64,000 nucleotides of DNA from Clostridia bacterium (GTDB lineage Bacteria > Bacillota > Peptococcia > DRI-13 > UBA5745), in assembly GCA_018436095.1 (NCBI GenBank), contig JAHDMJ010000001.1:62001-126000 (forward strand), given 5' to 3'. Position 1 is the first letter of the stretch. The number at the start of each line of letters is the position of its first letter. Of the stretch, positions 17,936-27,119 are shown one piece after another. Both the position numbers and the translations under genes were made by a program. The notes below the pieces were generated by a model. The model was not told where the DNA came from. It searched no databases and worked only from the letters and a program-made list of their open reading frames with translations.

Positions 17936-19210
17936 CTAGTCTTTATTTCCAAAACTGCCGGCAATCCACTCATGGCCCAGGAAGCCCCATAAAGGGGGCA
18001 AGTATTGCAGCCAATGGTTCAACCAATATTGCGAACCCTGACCTAAGGCTGCCGCCGCCGGTTGGCGGGCCGCCAGCCAGGAAAGGCCAAAGAGTGTCAG
18101 GCTGTAAGCCAGCAATTTGAGGGAGGAATGGCGCAAGCCTTTATGCACAGTCGTGACGGTGCCGGTGACTCGTCCAGCCCTTGCCACCGCAGTATAGGCT
18201 CTGTTGGACAGCTTTGCCTTGCCTTGAGTCCGGCGGCCTTTGCCAAAATATACCCGTTCCGAAGTGAAACGCTGACTATAGCCCAGCATGGCGACGAAAG
18301 GGCTGAGGGCAAAAATCAGGCTGCGGCCCTGGGCCTGGGCCTGCAAGCTCAGCGCTTTAGCTCCGGAGTCCAGCAGAGGCCACCAGTCCGGCATTTCAGT
18401 TAGTCCAGGCGGCATCTGGCCTTGGGGGATAAAGGCGGCAGTAATAGCCACCATCGGCAAAGGCCAGAGACGGAATAAGTCATAGTGCTTTCGCCAGGCT
18501 GCCCCAGGATCGGGAACGCGGGCAAGGTTTGTGCCAGAACAGGGACCAGACCCCGTGCCAGATCGGGAAGCGGACCCCGTGCCAGATCGGGAAGCGGACC
18601 CCGTGCCAGAATGGGAAGCGGACCCCGCGGCAGAGCCGGCGCGGACTGCGCCAAAGCCCATACGTTTCGGCCCAACAGCGGCCCGCCTCGCCCCAGCAGC
18701 GGCCCCCGGCGTCAAAACCGGCCGGCCCCCCCGGCTGCCGCTTAAGGCCACCAATGCGCTTTCCACCAGATGGAGAATGGCCACCAGCCCCATGACCTGG
18801 GGCACTTCCAAAGCCGGCCAGCCAAAGAGCAGGCTGCTGAAGCAAAGGAGGCTGCCGGAATAGGCCAGACAGATAAAGCGGGGCCGCACCAGCCCCAACA
18901 CTATAGTCAGAGCCAGCATATTCGCCGCCGGCAAGGCCTCGGCCCGGATGCCCGCCAGCACCAAAAGCAAACTGCCTAAAAGACCCGCCGGCAAAGACAA
19001 CAGCAAAACAAAAAAAGAAAGGAGCCCGGCTTGTACCGGCTCCTTGTATATTTTCCAATGAATCATCAGCAGGGCTGCTACCAATATAGCGTAGGGCCAA
19101 TCCAGCAAGGCCTCCATATAAGCCTGGAAAAACAACTTTCCAAAAGCCGGCCAGACTGCCGCAGCTCCAACCATCCGTCTAACCCTGCCCTTCTTAATTA
19201 AATATCTCAA
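17936..19210 (-). CDS. Multi-pass membrane protein downstream of ctpA, with Gly/Ser-rich tandem-repeat loop
   Basis: Integral membrane protein of up to 424 residues. By position after ctpA it corresponds to the membrane/PDZ protein common in this neighbourhood, but no PDZ domain is visible. About five or six hydrophobic segments lie in the first 150 residues and two or three more in the C-terminal half. A loop of about 60 residues between them is Gly/Ser/Arg low complexity (SRSGTGSA repeated). The start is uncertain: the longest frame uses TTG 19210, and an internal ATG at MVGAAAVWP is also possible. The function is unknown; likely envelope-associated. It is the last gene of the secA-to-ctpA minus-strand run. 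Confidence 0.65.
   Translation of the reverse strand: MRYLIKKGRVRRMVGAAAVWPAFGKLFFQAYMEALLDWPYAILVAALLMIHWKIYKEPVQAGLLSFFVLLLSLPAGLLGSLLLVLAGIRAEALPAANMLALTIVLGLVRPRFICLAYSGSLLCFSSLLFGWPALEVPQVMGLVAILHLVESALVALSGSRGGRPVLTPGAAAGARRAAVGPKRMGFGAVRAGSAAGSASHSGTGSASRSGTGSASRSGTGSGPCSGTNLARVPDPGAAWRKHYDLFRLWPLPMVAITAAFIPQGQMPPGLTEMPDWWPLLDSGAKALSLQAQAQGRSLIFALSPFVAMLGYSQRFTSERVYFGKGRRTQGKAKLSNRAYTAVARAGRVTGTVTTVHKGLRHSSLKLLAYSLTLFGLSWLAARQPAAAALGQGSQYWLNHWLQYLPPLWGFLGHEWIAGSFGNKD
18551..18622. repeat. 24-bp tandem repeat, three units, inside the membrane protein gene
   Basis: Three head-to-tail copies of a 24-bp unit (starting CCCCGTGCCAGATCGGGAAG on the plus strand) at 18551, 18575 and 18599. The third has a single changed base. 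The unit is a multiple of three, so copy number changes would keep the frame and lengthen the predicted Gly/Ser loop. Confidence 0.9.
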
Positions 19211-19263
19211 AATCTTAAGTAATGCGGTAATTTTTCTCTCAAATCTCCAAATTTGCCGGCAGC

Positions 19264-19283
19264 CACCACTTCGTTTTTGAGCG
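19264..19283 (-). repeat. Single dispersed-repeat copy
   Basis: Plus-strand CACCACTTCGTTTTTGAGCG is an inverted, degenerate copy of the dispersed intergenic repeat seen near 16.2 and 17.6 kb. It lies in the 75-bp gap between ctpA and the membrane protein gene. Confidence 0.4.
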
Positions 19284-19285
19284 CC

Positions 19286-20542
19286 TTACTTTGTTACCGC
19301 CGCCGTATCATTCTCCAGCAGCCCCTGTTTCAAAGGAGAATCGGCCAGCAGCGTATCCAGCGTTTCCTTGCCCTCAAAAACATCCTTCAATAAGGAGAGG
19401 GCCTTCTGCAACTGGCGGTCCTCTTCCAGAGCCGGATCATTTTCCACAAGATAATCAGGCAGAATGCCCTCGCCGTCAATGGAACGGCCGCTGGGCAAAT
19501 AATAGCGCCCTTCCGTTACCCGCAGACCGCTGCCGCTAAGCAGGGTGTATACGCTCTGAACGGAGCCTTTACCGTAAGTACGGGTGCCTACCAAAACACC
19601 GCCCTCCCGGTCCTGAATGGCCCCGGCCAAAATCTCCGAAGCGCTGGCGCTGCCGCCGTTGACCAAGATAATATAGGGAATATCGATAGGATTAGCTCCC
19701 TGAATGGTAAACCGTTGCTCAGCGTCCCGCATGGCTAGTTTCATGACCTCGCCGTCAGGCAGAAGCCGGCCGGCAATTTGCACCGTAGCTCCCACGTCGC
19801 CGCCGCCATTATAGCGCAAATCAACGATCAGGCCTTCCGCCCCTTCTTCCAGCAATTCATCCAGCAATTCGTTGAACATCTCCCCGGAATTGCGGGCAAA
19901 ATAGTCGATGAGCATGTAGGCAATTTTATGGCCGGGCATATATTCGTCTTTCAGGAAACCGGCCTGGACCGTATCCACCGTTATGGTATTGGTGCGCTTG
20001 ACGCTATACTCCTTGTTTTCCTCGCCCTTTCTGGCAATCAGCAGGCGGACGTAGGTTTCCGGTTCTCCCCGGACCATGGCAATGGCTTCGTCCACCGTCA
20101 AGTCCTTCACCGAGGTGTCGTCGATCTGCAAGATAGCGTCATCCACCCGCAGTCCGGCGGCAGCGGCGCCGGAATCGGCCCGTACCTCCCGGATTACCAG
20201 CCGGTCCTCTTCTTCCTTGACGCTATTGACGGTTACGCCGATGGCCCCCGTCAGACCCTGGGCGGACATGGCTACTTTTTTATTGCGCTCCGGCGTCAGA
20301 TAGTAGGTATATTTGTCCTCGGTGGCAACTGCCAGGCCGGCTATGGCCCCGTCCAGCATTTTGCCGGTGTCCATAGGCTCCCGGAAATCCTGCTTGACCA
20401 GGAAGAGCACCTGGACAAAATCTGTCCACTCCCGGGGGTGCATGATAAACAAAGTGCCAAGGGTCAAGGTTACCAGCACGCAAAAGGTTAAGCCCAGGCC
20501 GGCCAGGCTTTTTGCCCATTTCCTCAAATTACCCACTTCCAT
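19286..20542 (-). CDS. ctpA: C-terminal processing peptidase (S41 family)
   Basis: Membrane-anchored serine protease that trims or degrades extracytoplasmic proteins. In 418 residues: an N-terminal signal/anchor segment (about 10-35), a PDZ domain (LTGAIGVTVNSV ... VDDAILQIDDTSV), then the S41 catalytic domain. The catalytic Ser is in NGGSASASEILAGA and the general-base Lys in TYGKGSVQ, the normal Ser/Lys dyad. LRYNGGGDV is the oxyanion-side motif. Gene order after ftsE, ftsX and an M23-type hydrolase activator suggests it acts on cell-wall hydrolases or their activators; that is inference. Confidence 0.95.
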   Translation of the reverse strand: MEVGNLRKWAKSLAGLGLTFCVLVTLTLGTLFIMHPREWTDFVQVLFLVKQDFREPMDTGKMLDGAIAGLAVATEDKYTYYLTPERNKKVAMSAQGLTGAIGVTVNSVKEEEDRLVIREVRADSGAAAAGLRVDDAILQIDDTSVKDLTVDEAIAMVRGEPETYVRLLIARKGEENKEYSVKRTNTITVDTVQAGFLKDEYMPGHKIAYMLIDYFARNSGEMFNELLDELLEEGAEGLIVDLRYNGGGDVGATVQIAGRLLPDGEVMKLAMRDAEQRFTIQGANPIDIPYIILVNGGSASASEILAGAIQDREGGVLVGTRTYGKGSVQSVYTLLSGSGLRVTEGRYYLPSGRSIDGEGILPDYLVENDPALEEDRQLQKALSLLKDVFEGKETLDTLLADSPLKQGLLENDTAAVTK

Positions 20543-20683
20543 TCCTTAGGATTGGTTCCCCGCAAGCACCCAAGGGCTGCAGATCATCCGCCTTTCAGTT
20601 TATGCCGTAAACCTGCAGTTCATTCTCCCTCTTAAGGGCGCCAAAAATACGTAATCGCAGGGTATGCCTTAATCGCTTAACCC

Positions 20684-21937
20684 TTATTTCGGGCTGACAA
20701 AATATTTGCCGTTTTTATCGAGGGGATCCACGGTCTTGCCGTTGATCATAATCTGGAAATGCAAATGGTTACCGGTGGAGGTACCGGTGGTGCCTACGCC
20801 CCCTACTGTTTCGCCTTTGGCAACGGTCTGACCCAAGGATACGCCTATAGATACCATATGGGAATATTGAGTAGCTACACCGGCGCCATGATCAAGAATA
20901 ACGGTTTTGCCGAAGCCCCCGTAAGTGGTAGCCATAATTACCGTTCCTGTATCCGCAGCCAGAATAGGAGTGCCGGAAGGAGCAGGGATGTCAATACCGG
21001 TATGCATCTTATTTTTCTTATGAATGGGATGAAACCTCATGCCATAAGGAGAGCTGATTCTGGTACGGCCCGGCAAAGGCCAGCCCATGGTACCGCTGCC
21101 CAGATATTCCGACGGATATTTGGCCTGGATTTCGGCCACAAACTTTTCCAGCTTCTTTGACAAGTCATTCAACTCGTCTAAAGCCGCCTCACTCATGGCC
21201 ATATCTGCCGCCAGATCTTGGGACATCTTATTTTGCTTGGCCCATTGCTGCTTTAGCTCTGAATTTTTCAGATCCAAAACAGATTTTCTTTCCTCAAGAG
21301 CTATTTTCGCCGTTTCCAGAGCTTGCTTCTGCTCTTCCAGCTCCGCCTTAGCCTGGCGCAAGGCCGTGAGCAGGCTGGCGTCATTTTCCACCACTTTTTC
21401 CATGAGATCGTAGCGGGTCAGAAAATCCGTCAGACTGGTGGACTCAAAAAGCACATCCAGCAAGCTCAAATCGCCGTCCACATAAATCTGGTTCAGCCGC
21501 TGATCCAGATATTCGTTGCGCTGGCCGACCTCCGCCGTTTTTACTTCGATACTCTCAGTCAGAACCTCGATATCTTGCTCTTTCTCTTTGATTTGCTTAT
21601 TTAGGTCGTTGATTTCATTTTCTAAATCTGCGATTTGATTGGAGGTTCGTTTCATTTCCCCCGTTATCGTCTTTTGCTGGGCGGCAATTTCCCTCTGTTC
21701 TTTAACTACCTCTGCCTCCCGTTTAGCGACGTCCGCCATTTGCTGCTCCGCCCGGACAATGGCGTCTTTATCCTCTTGGGACATTTCCTTAGGCTCTGCC
21801 GCCAGGCTCTGGAGAGGCAGCAGGGCCAGGCCCATAAAGCACACCAGCAGCAGCGACAAAAACCGGCGGGCCAGCAAATGGCCTATAGGCTGCCCCAGGG
21901 GCTGCCTTTCATTCTTACCTTTGGTGAAATACTGCAT
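20684..21937 (-). CDS. Murein hydrolase activator/M23 endopeptidase with coiled coil (EnvC-like)
   Basis: Extracytoplasmic protein of 417 residues: a signal peptide (about 22-46, ending in LQSLAAEP), a long alpha-helical coiled coil of about 220 residues rich in Glu/Lys/Gln, then a LytM/M23 domain. The M23 zinc residues are present (HTGIDIPAP for HxxxD and HLHFQI for the HxH), so it may be an active endopeptidase and not a degenerate EnvC. It directly follows ftsE-ftsX, whose complex typically recruits this kind of coiled-coil hydrolase partner during division. AAGGAGG lies upstream of ATG 21937 with slightly long spacing. Confidence 0.92.
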   Translation of the reverse strand: MQYFTKGKNERQPLGQPIGHLLARRFLSLLLVCFMGLALLPLQSLAAEPKEMSQEDKDAIVRAEQQMADVAKREAEVVKEQREIAAQQKTITGEMKRTSNQIADLENEINDLNKQIKEKEQDIEVLTESIEVKTAEVGQRNEYLDQRLNQIYVDGDLSLLDVLFESTSLTDFLTRYDLMEKVVENDASLLTALRQAKAELEEQKQALETAKIALEERKSVLDLKNSELKQQWAKQNKMSQDLAADMAMSEAALDELNDLSKKLEKFVAEIQAKYPSEYLGSGTMGWPLPGRTRISSPYGMRFHPIHKKNKMHTGIDIPAPSGTPILAADTGTVIMATTYGGFGKTVILDHGAGVATQYSHMVSIGVSLGQTVAKGETVGGVGTTGTSTGNHLHFQIMINGKTVDPLDKNGKYFVSPK

Positions 21938-21983
21938 GATATTCTTAAAACCTCCTTATCACGCCAATCTGTTTCCAGTTCCC

Positions 21984-22871
21984 TCAGACCCGCAAATACC
22001 GGAAAACGCTGAGGAAGCTGCCGATAAGCCCCAGGCCGCTGCCATAGGCCAGGATATTGCCGCCCATGGTGAGAAGCACCTGTTGGTCTGTCAAAAGGGG
22101 GATAAAGGTCAAATTTAAGGTCAAGTATTTGGCCAATTGCAAATAGCCGAAATAGAGTATGGCACAAGCCAGCAGGGAGCCGAAAAGACCGATAAATATA
22201 CCTTCCACCAAAAAGGGCCAGCGAATATACCAGTTGGTGGCTCCCACCAGCCGCATGATGGTGATTTCCTCCCTGCGGGAATAAACCGTCAGCCGGATGG
22301 AGGTGGAAATCAGGAACACGGCGGCTATGCTGATGCCGATTAAGCCTATTACACCGGCCCGTTCCACCCAATCGGCAGTCTGCAGCAGTTTCTCCACGGT
22401 ACCTTGGCCATAGCGAACGGTTTCGATACCTATGGTATTTTCCAGCTTTTTCGCCAGATCCGGCACCAGTTCGGGACGGCTGGCCTTGACTCTGATCATA
22501 TCCGGCAAAGGATTGTATTCCCCCACGGTTTCCGCCAGATTGGCGTCGGGGCCAAAACGGCCTTGCAAAATATGGAGAGCGTCTTCTTTTGTCACATAGC
22601 TGACCAGGGATATGCCGGGCAGCTGGCTGATTTGATTCATCAGCTCCACACCCTGATCCCGGGTATAGGTTTTATCGATGTAGGCATTGATCTCCAGCTC
22701 CGATTCCACCTTCGTCACCATATGGTTGACGTTGGAAATAAAGAGCCAGACTACGCCCAGCAGAAATAAACTGATGGCTACTGTGGAAATGGAGGCCACG
22801 CTCATGACCTTGTTGCGCCAGACGTTGCGAAAACCGTCCCGGACTACATAGCCTACGCTGCTTACCTTCAT
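21984..22871 (-). CDS. ftsX: Cell division ABC transporter permease FtsX
   Basis: Membrane subunit of the FtsEX complex that couples ATP hydrolysis to peptidoglycan hydrolase activation. The 295 residues hold the expected four transmembrane segments: one near 22-42, then three in the C-terminal FtsX domain (about 175-290). A large extracytoplasmic loop follows the first segment (VNHMVTKVESELEINAYID). Its ATG overlaps the ftsE stop codon (ATGA arrangement), showing translational coupling. Confidence 0.95.
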   Translation of the reverse strand: MKVSSVGYVVRDGFRNVWRNKVMSVASISTVAISLFLLGVVWLFISNVNHMVTKVESELEINAYIDKTYTRDQGVELMNQISQLPGISLVSYVTKEDALHILQGRFGPDANLAETVGEYNPLPDMIRVKASRPELVPDLAKKLENTIGIETVRYGQGTVEKLLQTADWVERAGVIGLIGISIAAVFLISTSIRLTVYSRREEITIMRLVGATNWYIRWPFLVEGIFIGLFGSLLACAILYFGYLQLAKYLTLNLTFIPLLTDQQVLLTMGGNILAYGSGLGLIGSFLSVFRYLRV

Positions 22872-23554
22872 TCCGCATAACCCCCGTTCTTCTGATCTCT
22901 GACCACAAAGCCGCCCCGCAACTGGATTACCCGCTGCCGCAGCTTATCCACCATGGCCTTGTCATGGGTGGCAATCATCACGGTGGTGCCCCGGCGGTTG
23001 ATCGCCTGAAAAATCTGCATAATTTCGCTGGAGGTTTCAGGGTCCAGGTTGCCGGTAGGCTCGTCGGCAATAATCATAGTGGGGTTATTGACCATAGCCC
23101 GGGCAATGCCCAGCCTTTGCTGCTGGCCGCCGGAAAGCTGATGGGGAAAGGCGTTGCGCTTCTGGTCCAAACCCATCATTTCCAAAACCATGGGTACCCG
23201 CTGGCGGATCTGAGTTCTGGTCATTTCTACAGATTCGGCAGCGAAAGCCACGTTTTCATAAACGGTTCTGGTCATCAGCAGCCGGAAATCCTGAAAGACG
23301 AAACCGATATTGCGCCGGTAATAAGGAATCTCCCGCTGCTTCATTCTGGCCAGACTTTTGCCGTCCACCATGACTTGACCGTTGGTGGCAATCTCTTCCC
23401 GAATGATCAATTTGGTCAAGGTGGATTTGCCGGCGCCGGAGGGTCCTACCAAAAAGATAAACTCTCCCTTTTCTATGGTCAGGTTGACATCTTCCAGAGC
23501 TGTAACCTTAACTTCACCTGCATATATTTTGCTCACGTTAAAAAATTGGATCAC
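22868..23554 (-). CDS. ftsE: Cell division ATP-binding protein FtsE
   Basis: ABC ATPase of 228 residues partnering FtsX. The start is GTG 23554 ([11 protein letters not shown]), with AAGGAGGG 10 bases upstream; the longer frame to 23641 has no such support. Walker [10 protein letters not shown], signature [14 protein letters not shown] and Walker B IIADEPTG are intact. It is separated from the upstream transketolase gene by a 315-bp gap carrying dispersed repeats, so it may have its own transcription start. Confidence 0.95.
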   Translation of the reverse strand: MIQFFNVSKIYAGEVKVTALEDVNLTIEKGEFIFLVGPSGAGKSTLTKLIIREEIATNGQVMVDGKSLARMKQREIPYYRRNIGFVFQDFRLLMTRTVYENVAFAAESVEMTRTQIRQRVPMVLEMMGLDQKRNAFPHQLSGGQQQRLGIARAMVNNPTMIIADEPTGNLDPETSSEIMQIFQAINRRGTTVMIATHDKAMVDKLRQRVIQLRGGFVVRDQKNGGYAE

Positions 23555-23643
23555 CGCTGTAAATCCCTCCTTGGGCAAGTGTATTCTCTCGCATCCCGAA
23601 CCGCCTATTCTGATATGAGGCAGATGCTTGTTTCGGGCCAAGC

Positions 23644-23818
23644 TTGTGCAAAATTTTCGTTTGTGTGCAGATTACAGGGGCAAAAAAGCCGATTTGCGGC
23701 CTCTTCTGTGCAATTTTTACGGTTGGTTGTAGATATTTCCCTTGCATTTTACCCATAACCGTAATTTTTGCTCATCTGGACTCAAGCACTTACACATAAC
23801 CGAAAATTTTGCACACCC
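23644..23818. repeat. Intergenic cluster of four dispersed repeats (two forward, two inverted)
   Basis: Forward copies lie at 23644-23670 (TTGTGCAAAATTTTCGTTTG then TGTGCAG) and 23706-23731. Inverted copies lie at 23752-23775 and 23793-23818 (ATAACCGAAAATTTTGCAC). The ++/-- arrangement is the same as in the elements near 16.2 and 17.6 kb. It fills the gap between the transketolase stop codon and the ftsE start. Confidence 0.65.
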
Positions 23819-23868
23819 CAGGGCTGCCATGGGTCACCGGCCCAACAGCCCCCTGCTTTGGCCGCTGA

Positions 23869-25842
23869 TTAGCGTTGCTTTTTAGCCATGGCTGCTTTGG
23901 CCATAGCTGCCACATTTTCTTTGTCCAGGCCGTAAAGCTGCAGCAACTGGCCGGGCTGGCCGGATTGGCCAAACTGGTCATGGACCCCCAGCCGCAATAC
24001 AGGCACCGGGCAAGCCTCAGCCAGGACTTCGGCAACAGCGCCGCCTAAGCCCCCCAGCACGGAATGCTCTTCACAGGTAACTACGCAGCCCGTTTCCCGG
24101 GCAGCCTGAATCAAGGTATCCCGGTCCAGAGGCTTGATGCTGGATACATTGAGGACCCGGGCACTGACGCCTTCGTTAGCCAAATCTGCTGCCGCTTCCA
24201 AAGCGACTGCCGTCATGATGCCGCAAGCCGCCAGGGTAACATCGCCGCCCTGCCGCAATACTTGGATTTTGCCGGGGTCGTAAGTCATCCCATCGCTGAA
24301 AATAACGGGAGACTTGGCCCGGCCCAGCCGGATATAGACGGGGCCCCGGCAATGGGCGGCATAACGGACCATGGCCCGGGTTTCGGCGGCATCCGCCGGC
24401 ACCAGCACCTGTAAGCCAGGTATGGAGCGCATCAGGGCAATATCCATCAGCATTTGATGAGACATGCCGTCTTCGCCGACGGTGAGTCCGGCGTGAGTAG
24501 CGGCAATTTTTACATTGAGGCCGGAACTGCAAATGGTGGTGAGAATCTGCTCATAAGCCCGGCCGGCGGCAAAGACGGCAAAGGTGCTGAAAAACACGGT
24601 TTTGCCGCAGGTGGCCAAGCCCCCGGCCATACAGGCCATATTGGTCTCGGCGATACCGGCATTAATAAAGCGTTCCGGCGCCACGCTTTTGAAATCGGCG
24701 GTCATGGTGGATTTAGAAAGATCCGCATCCAGCACCACCAGCTCAGGCATTTCCGCCGCCAGAGCCGCCAGGGTTTTGCCGTAGGCTTCCCGGGTGGCGG
24801 GACCTTGCTCGGCCTTGCCCTCTTTGGCGTAGATAAGGTTGGCGGACAGGCCGGCGTCCGTACCGGCAGCCGTGGCCGCGGCTGCGGCTGCGGCATAGGC
24901 TTCCCGGGCAGTATGAACGGCATGGCCGCCATGCTGCTGATTCCAGACCTCAATCAAGGCCCGGCGGGTTTCCCCGCTTTGCAGTTCCGCCTGGCCCCCC
25001 AATTCCTCCATGGCCTGACGCCATTGATTTTCGTCGGGAGCCTTGCCGTGCCAGCCGGCTTGTCCCTCCATGAAGGACACGCCTTTGCCTTTAACGGTCT
25101 TGCATAAAAGCAGGCTGGGCTTGCCCTTAATCGTTTTTACCTTCTCCAGAGCCTGGCAGATAGCCTGAATATCATGGCCGTCCACCAGCTCCACATGCCA
25201 GCCGAAGGCGGCAAACTTGGCGTCGATGGGTTCCGGATTCATTACCTCGGTAATGTCGCCGTCGATTTGCAGGCCGTTCCAATCCACGATGCCCGTAAGA
25301 TTGTCCAGCCCATAATGGCCGGCAGCCATAGCCCCTTCCCAAACCAGCCCTTCATCCAGCTCGCCGTCGCCCCACAGGGTATAGACCCGGTAATCCTTGC
25401 CGTCTATTTTGCCAGCCAGAGCCATGCCTACGGCAGTGCTGCCCCCCTGGCCCAGAGAGCCGGTGCTGGTTTCCACCCCCGGGAGGGAACCGTAATGGGG
25501 ATGGCCCTGCAAAGGACTGCCCAACTGCCGGAAAGTAGGCAGTATAGCCGGATCAAAGTAGCCCCGGCGGGCCAGGGCGCTGTAAAGCAAAGGAGAAGCA
25601 TGTCCTTTGGACAGGACAAACCGATCCCGGTCAGGCCACTGGGGCCGGCTGGGATCGACGCGCATTTCTTTAAAATAGAGACAGGCCAGGATATCCGCTC
25701 CCGACAGCGAACCGCCGGGATGACCGGATTTGCCGTGCCATACCATATCAATACTATCTTGCCTGATCTGCCGGGCAATATCGGACAATTCCTCCTGCCC
25801 TACCGGGCCGGTCCATTGTTTGTTTTTTTCTGCTGCCGCCAA
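23869..25842 (-). CDS. tkt: Transketolase, fusion of N- and C-terminal halves
   Basis: Thiamine-diphosphate enzyme transferring two-carbon units in the pentose phosphate pathway. The 657 residues read like the split transketolase of many anaerobes fused into one chain: the N-half (GKSGHPGGSLSGADILA; ThDP motif GDGELDEGLVWEGA ... WNGLQIDGD) and the C-half (AGIAETNMACMAGGLATCGK, GEDGMSHQMLMDIALMRSIP) are joined by an Ala-rich linker (AYAAAAAAATAAGTDAG). The start is TTG 25842 behind GGGGGA. It lies 57 bp after prfB, unusual company for a metabolic enzyme. Confidence 0.92.
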   Translation of the reverse strand: MAAAEKNKQWTGPVGQEELSDIARQIRQDSIDMVWHGKSGHPGGSLSGADILACLYFKEMRVDPSRPQWPDRDRFVLSKGHASPLLYSALARRGYFDPAILPTFRQLGSPLQGHPHYGSLPGVETSTGSLGQGGSTAVGMALAGKIDGKDYRVYTLWGDGELDEGLVWEGAMAAGHYGLDNLTGIVDWNGLQIDGDITEVMNPEPIDAKFAAFGWHVELVDGHDIQAICQALEKVKTIKGKPSLLLCKTVKGKGVSFMEGQAGWHGKAPDENQWRQAMEELGGQAELQSGETRRALIEVWNQQHGGHAVHTAREAYAAAAAAATAAGTDAGLSANLIYAKEGKAEQGPATREAYGKTLAALAAEMPELVVLDADLSKSTMTADFKSVAPERFINAGIAETNMACMAGGLATCGKTVFFSTFAVFAAGRAYEQILTTICSSGLNVKIAATHAGLTVGEDGMSHQMLMDIALMRSIPGLQVLVPADAAETRAMVRYAAHCRGPVYIRLGRAKSPVIFSDGMTYDPGKIQVLRQGGDVTLAACGIMTAVALEAAADLANEGVSARVLNVSSIKPLDRDTLIQAARETGCVVTCEEHSVLGGLGGAVAEVLAEACPVPVLRLGVHDQFGQSGQPGQLLQLYGLDKENVAAMAKAAMAKKQR

Positions 25843-25899
25843 GGCCGATTCCCCCTTTATGCTCTTTGCTATGATAACGCCGTAATCTTTGCTGTAGTT

Positions 25900-27031
25900 T
25901 TACAGGTCTTCACTTTCCGCCGCCAGATTGACGCCGGCCGCCCTGGCCTTCAGCCAGGCTTCCATAAAGCCGGTGATGTCGCCGTCCATCACGGCCTGGA
26001 CATTGCCCGTCTCAAACTTGGTCCGGTGATCCTTCACCATGCTGTAGGGATGAAAAACGTAAGACCGAATCTGACTGCCCCAGCCAATATCCTGCTGATC
26101 CCCCCGGAAGCTGGCCAAAGCCTGCTCCTGCTCCTGGCGTTTTAAATCCAGCAGCTTGGCTTTTAAGATCCGCTCCGCCGACGCCCGGTTGGAAATCTGG
26201 GAGCGCTCGCTTTGGCACTGAACCACGATGCCCGTGGGAATATGGGTAATCCGCACCGCCGAGTCCGTCTTGTTGACGTGCTGGCCGCCGGCGCCGCCGC
26301 TGCGGTAGGTATCCACTTTCAGCTCGTCGGGATTGAGAACGATGTCGTTTTCACTGCCGTCATCCAGCTCCGGCAGCACATCCGCCGCCGCAAAGGAAGT
26401 ATGCCTGCGTCCTGATGAGTCAAAAGGAGAGATTCGCACCAGCCGGTGAATGCCTTTTTCGGCCTTCAAATAGCCATAGGCTTTATCGCCTTTGATCAGC
26501 AAGGTGACGCTTTTGACGCCGGCTTCGTCGCCGGGCAAATAATCCAAGGTCTCTACATTAAAGCCCTGCCGCTCACCCCAGCGCACATACATGCGCAGCA
26601 GCATCTCCGTCCAGTCCTGGGACTCGGTGCCGCCGGCTCCGGGATGAAGAGAGATGATGGCATTGCCATTATCGTAAGCGTCGGAAAACAACACCTGAAT
26701 CTCCATTTGATCCAGTTTGGCCGTCAGTTCCTCCAGAAGGCCGGAGCATTCCTCCAAATAATCTGCATCCTCTTCACTGAGCTCATAAGCGGCCTGGGCG
26801 TCCTGCCACAAAGTCTCCAGGGCCTTTATGCCCTCCAGGGTCTTCTTTAAAGGGGCCAGCTTTTGAGCCGTCTTTTGGGCGCTCTCCATATCGTTCCAAA
26901 AATCGGGAGCGCTCATCTTTGCTTCCAAGTCTGCCACTACAGCCTCTTTGCCGGCAACGTCAAAGAGACCTCCTAAGATCGGCGATTTGTTTTTTGCTGC
27001 TTTCCAGGTCCCGTCTGATTTCCGCAGTCAT
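25900..27031 (-). CDS. prfB: Peptide chain release factor 2, with programmed +1 frameshift
   Basis: Recognises UAA/UGA stop codons. The gene starts at ATG 27031, reads 23 codons ([20 protein letters not shown]) and meets an in-frame TGA at 26962-26960. A +1 shift at CTT TGA C continues [19 protein letters not shown] to 25900, giving about 376 residues. The recognition motif SPF is in [14 protein letters not shown] and the catalytic GGQ in [14 protein letters not shown]. The total of 1132 nt is exactly one base over a codon multiple, as a +1 shift requires. It follows secA, a common Bacillota arrangement. Confidence 0.97.
26959..26974 (-). promoter_or_regulatory. prfB autoregulatory frameshift site
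   Basis: Minus-strand AGGAGG TCT CTT TGA C: an internal Shine-Dalgarno-like AGGAGG (26974-26969) three bases before the slippery CTT and the TGA stop, the standard geometry for +1 slippage when RF2 is limiting. Confidence 0.95.
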
Positions 27032-27119
27032 GGTTTTCCCTCCTGTTTCTACTCTACAGCGTCACTGTATCCAATTTGTATAAGAAATTCGACATTAATG
27101 GCTAGCTGCATCAAATTCC

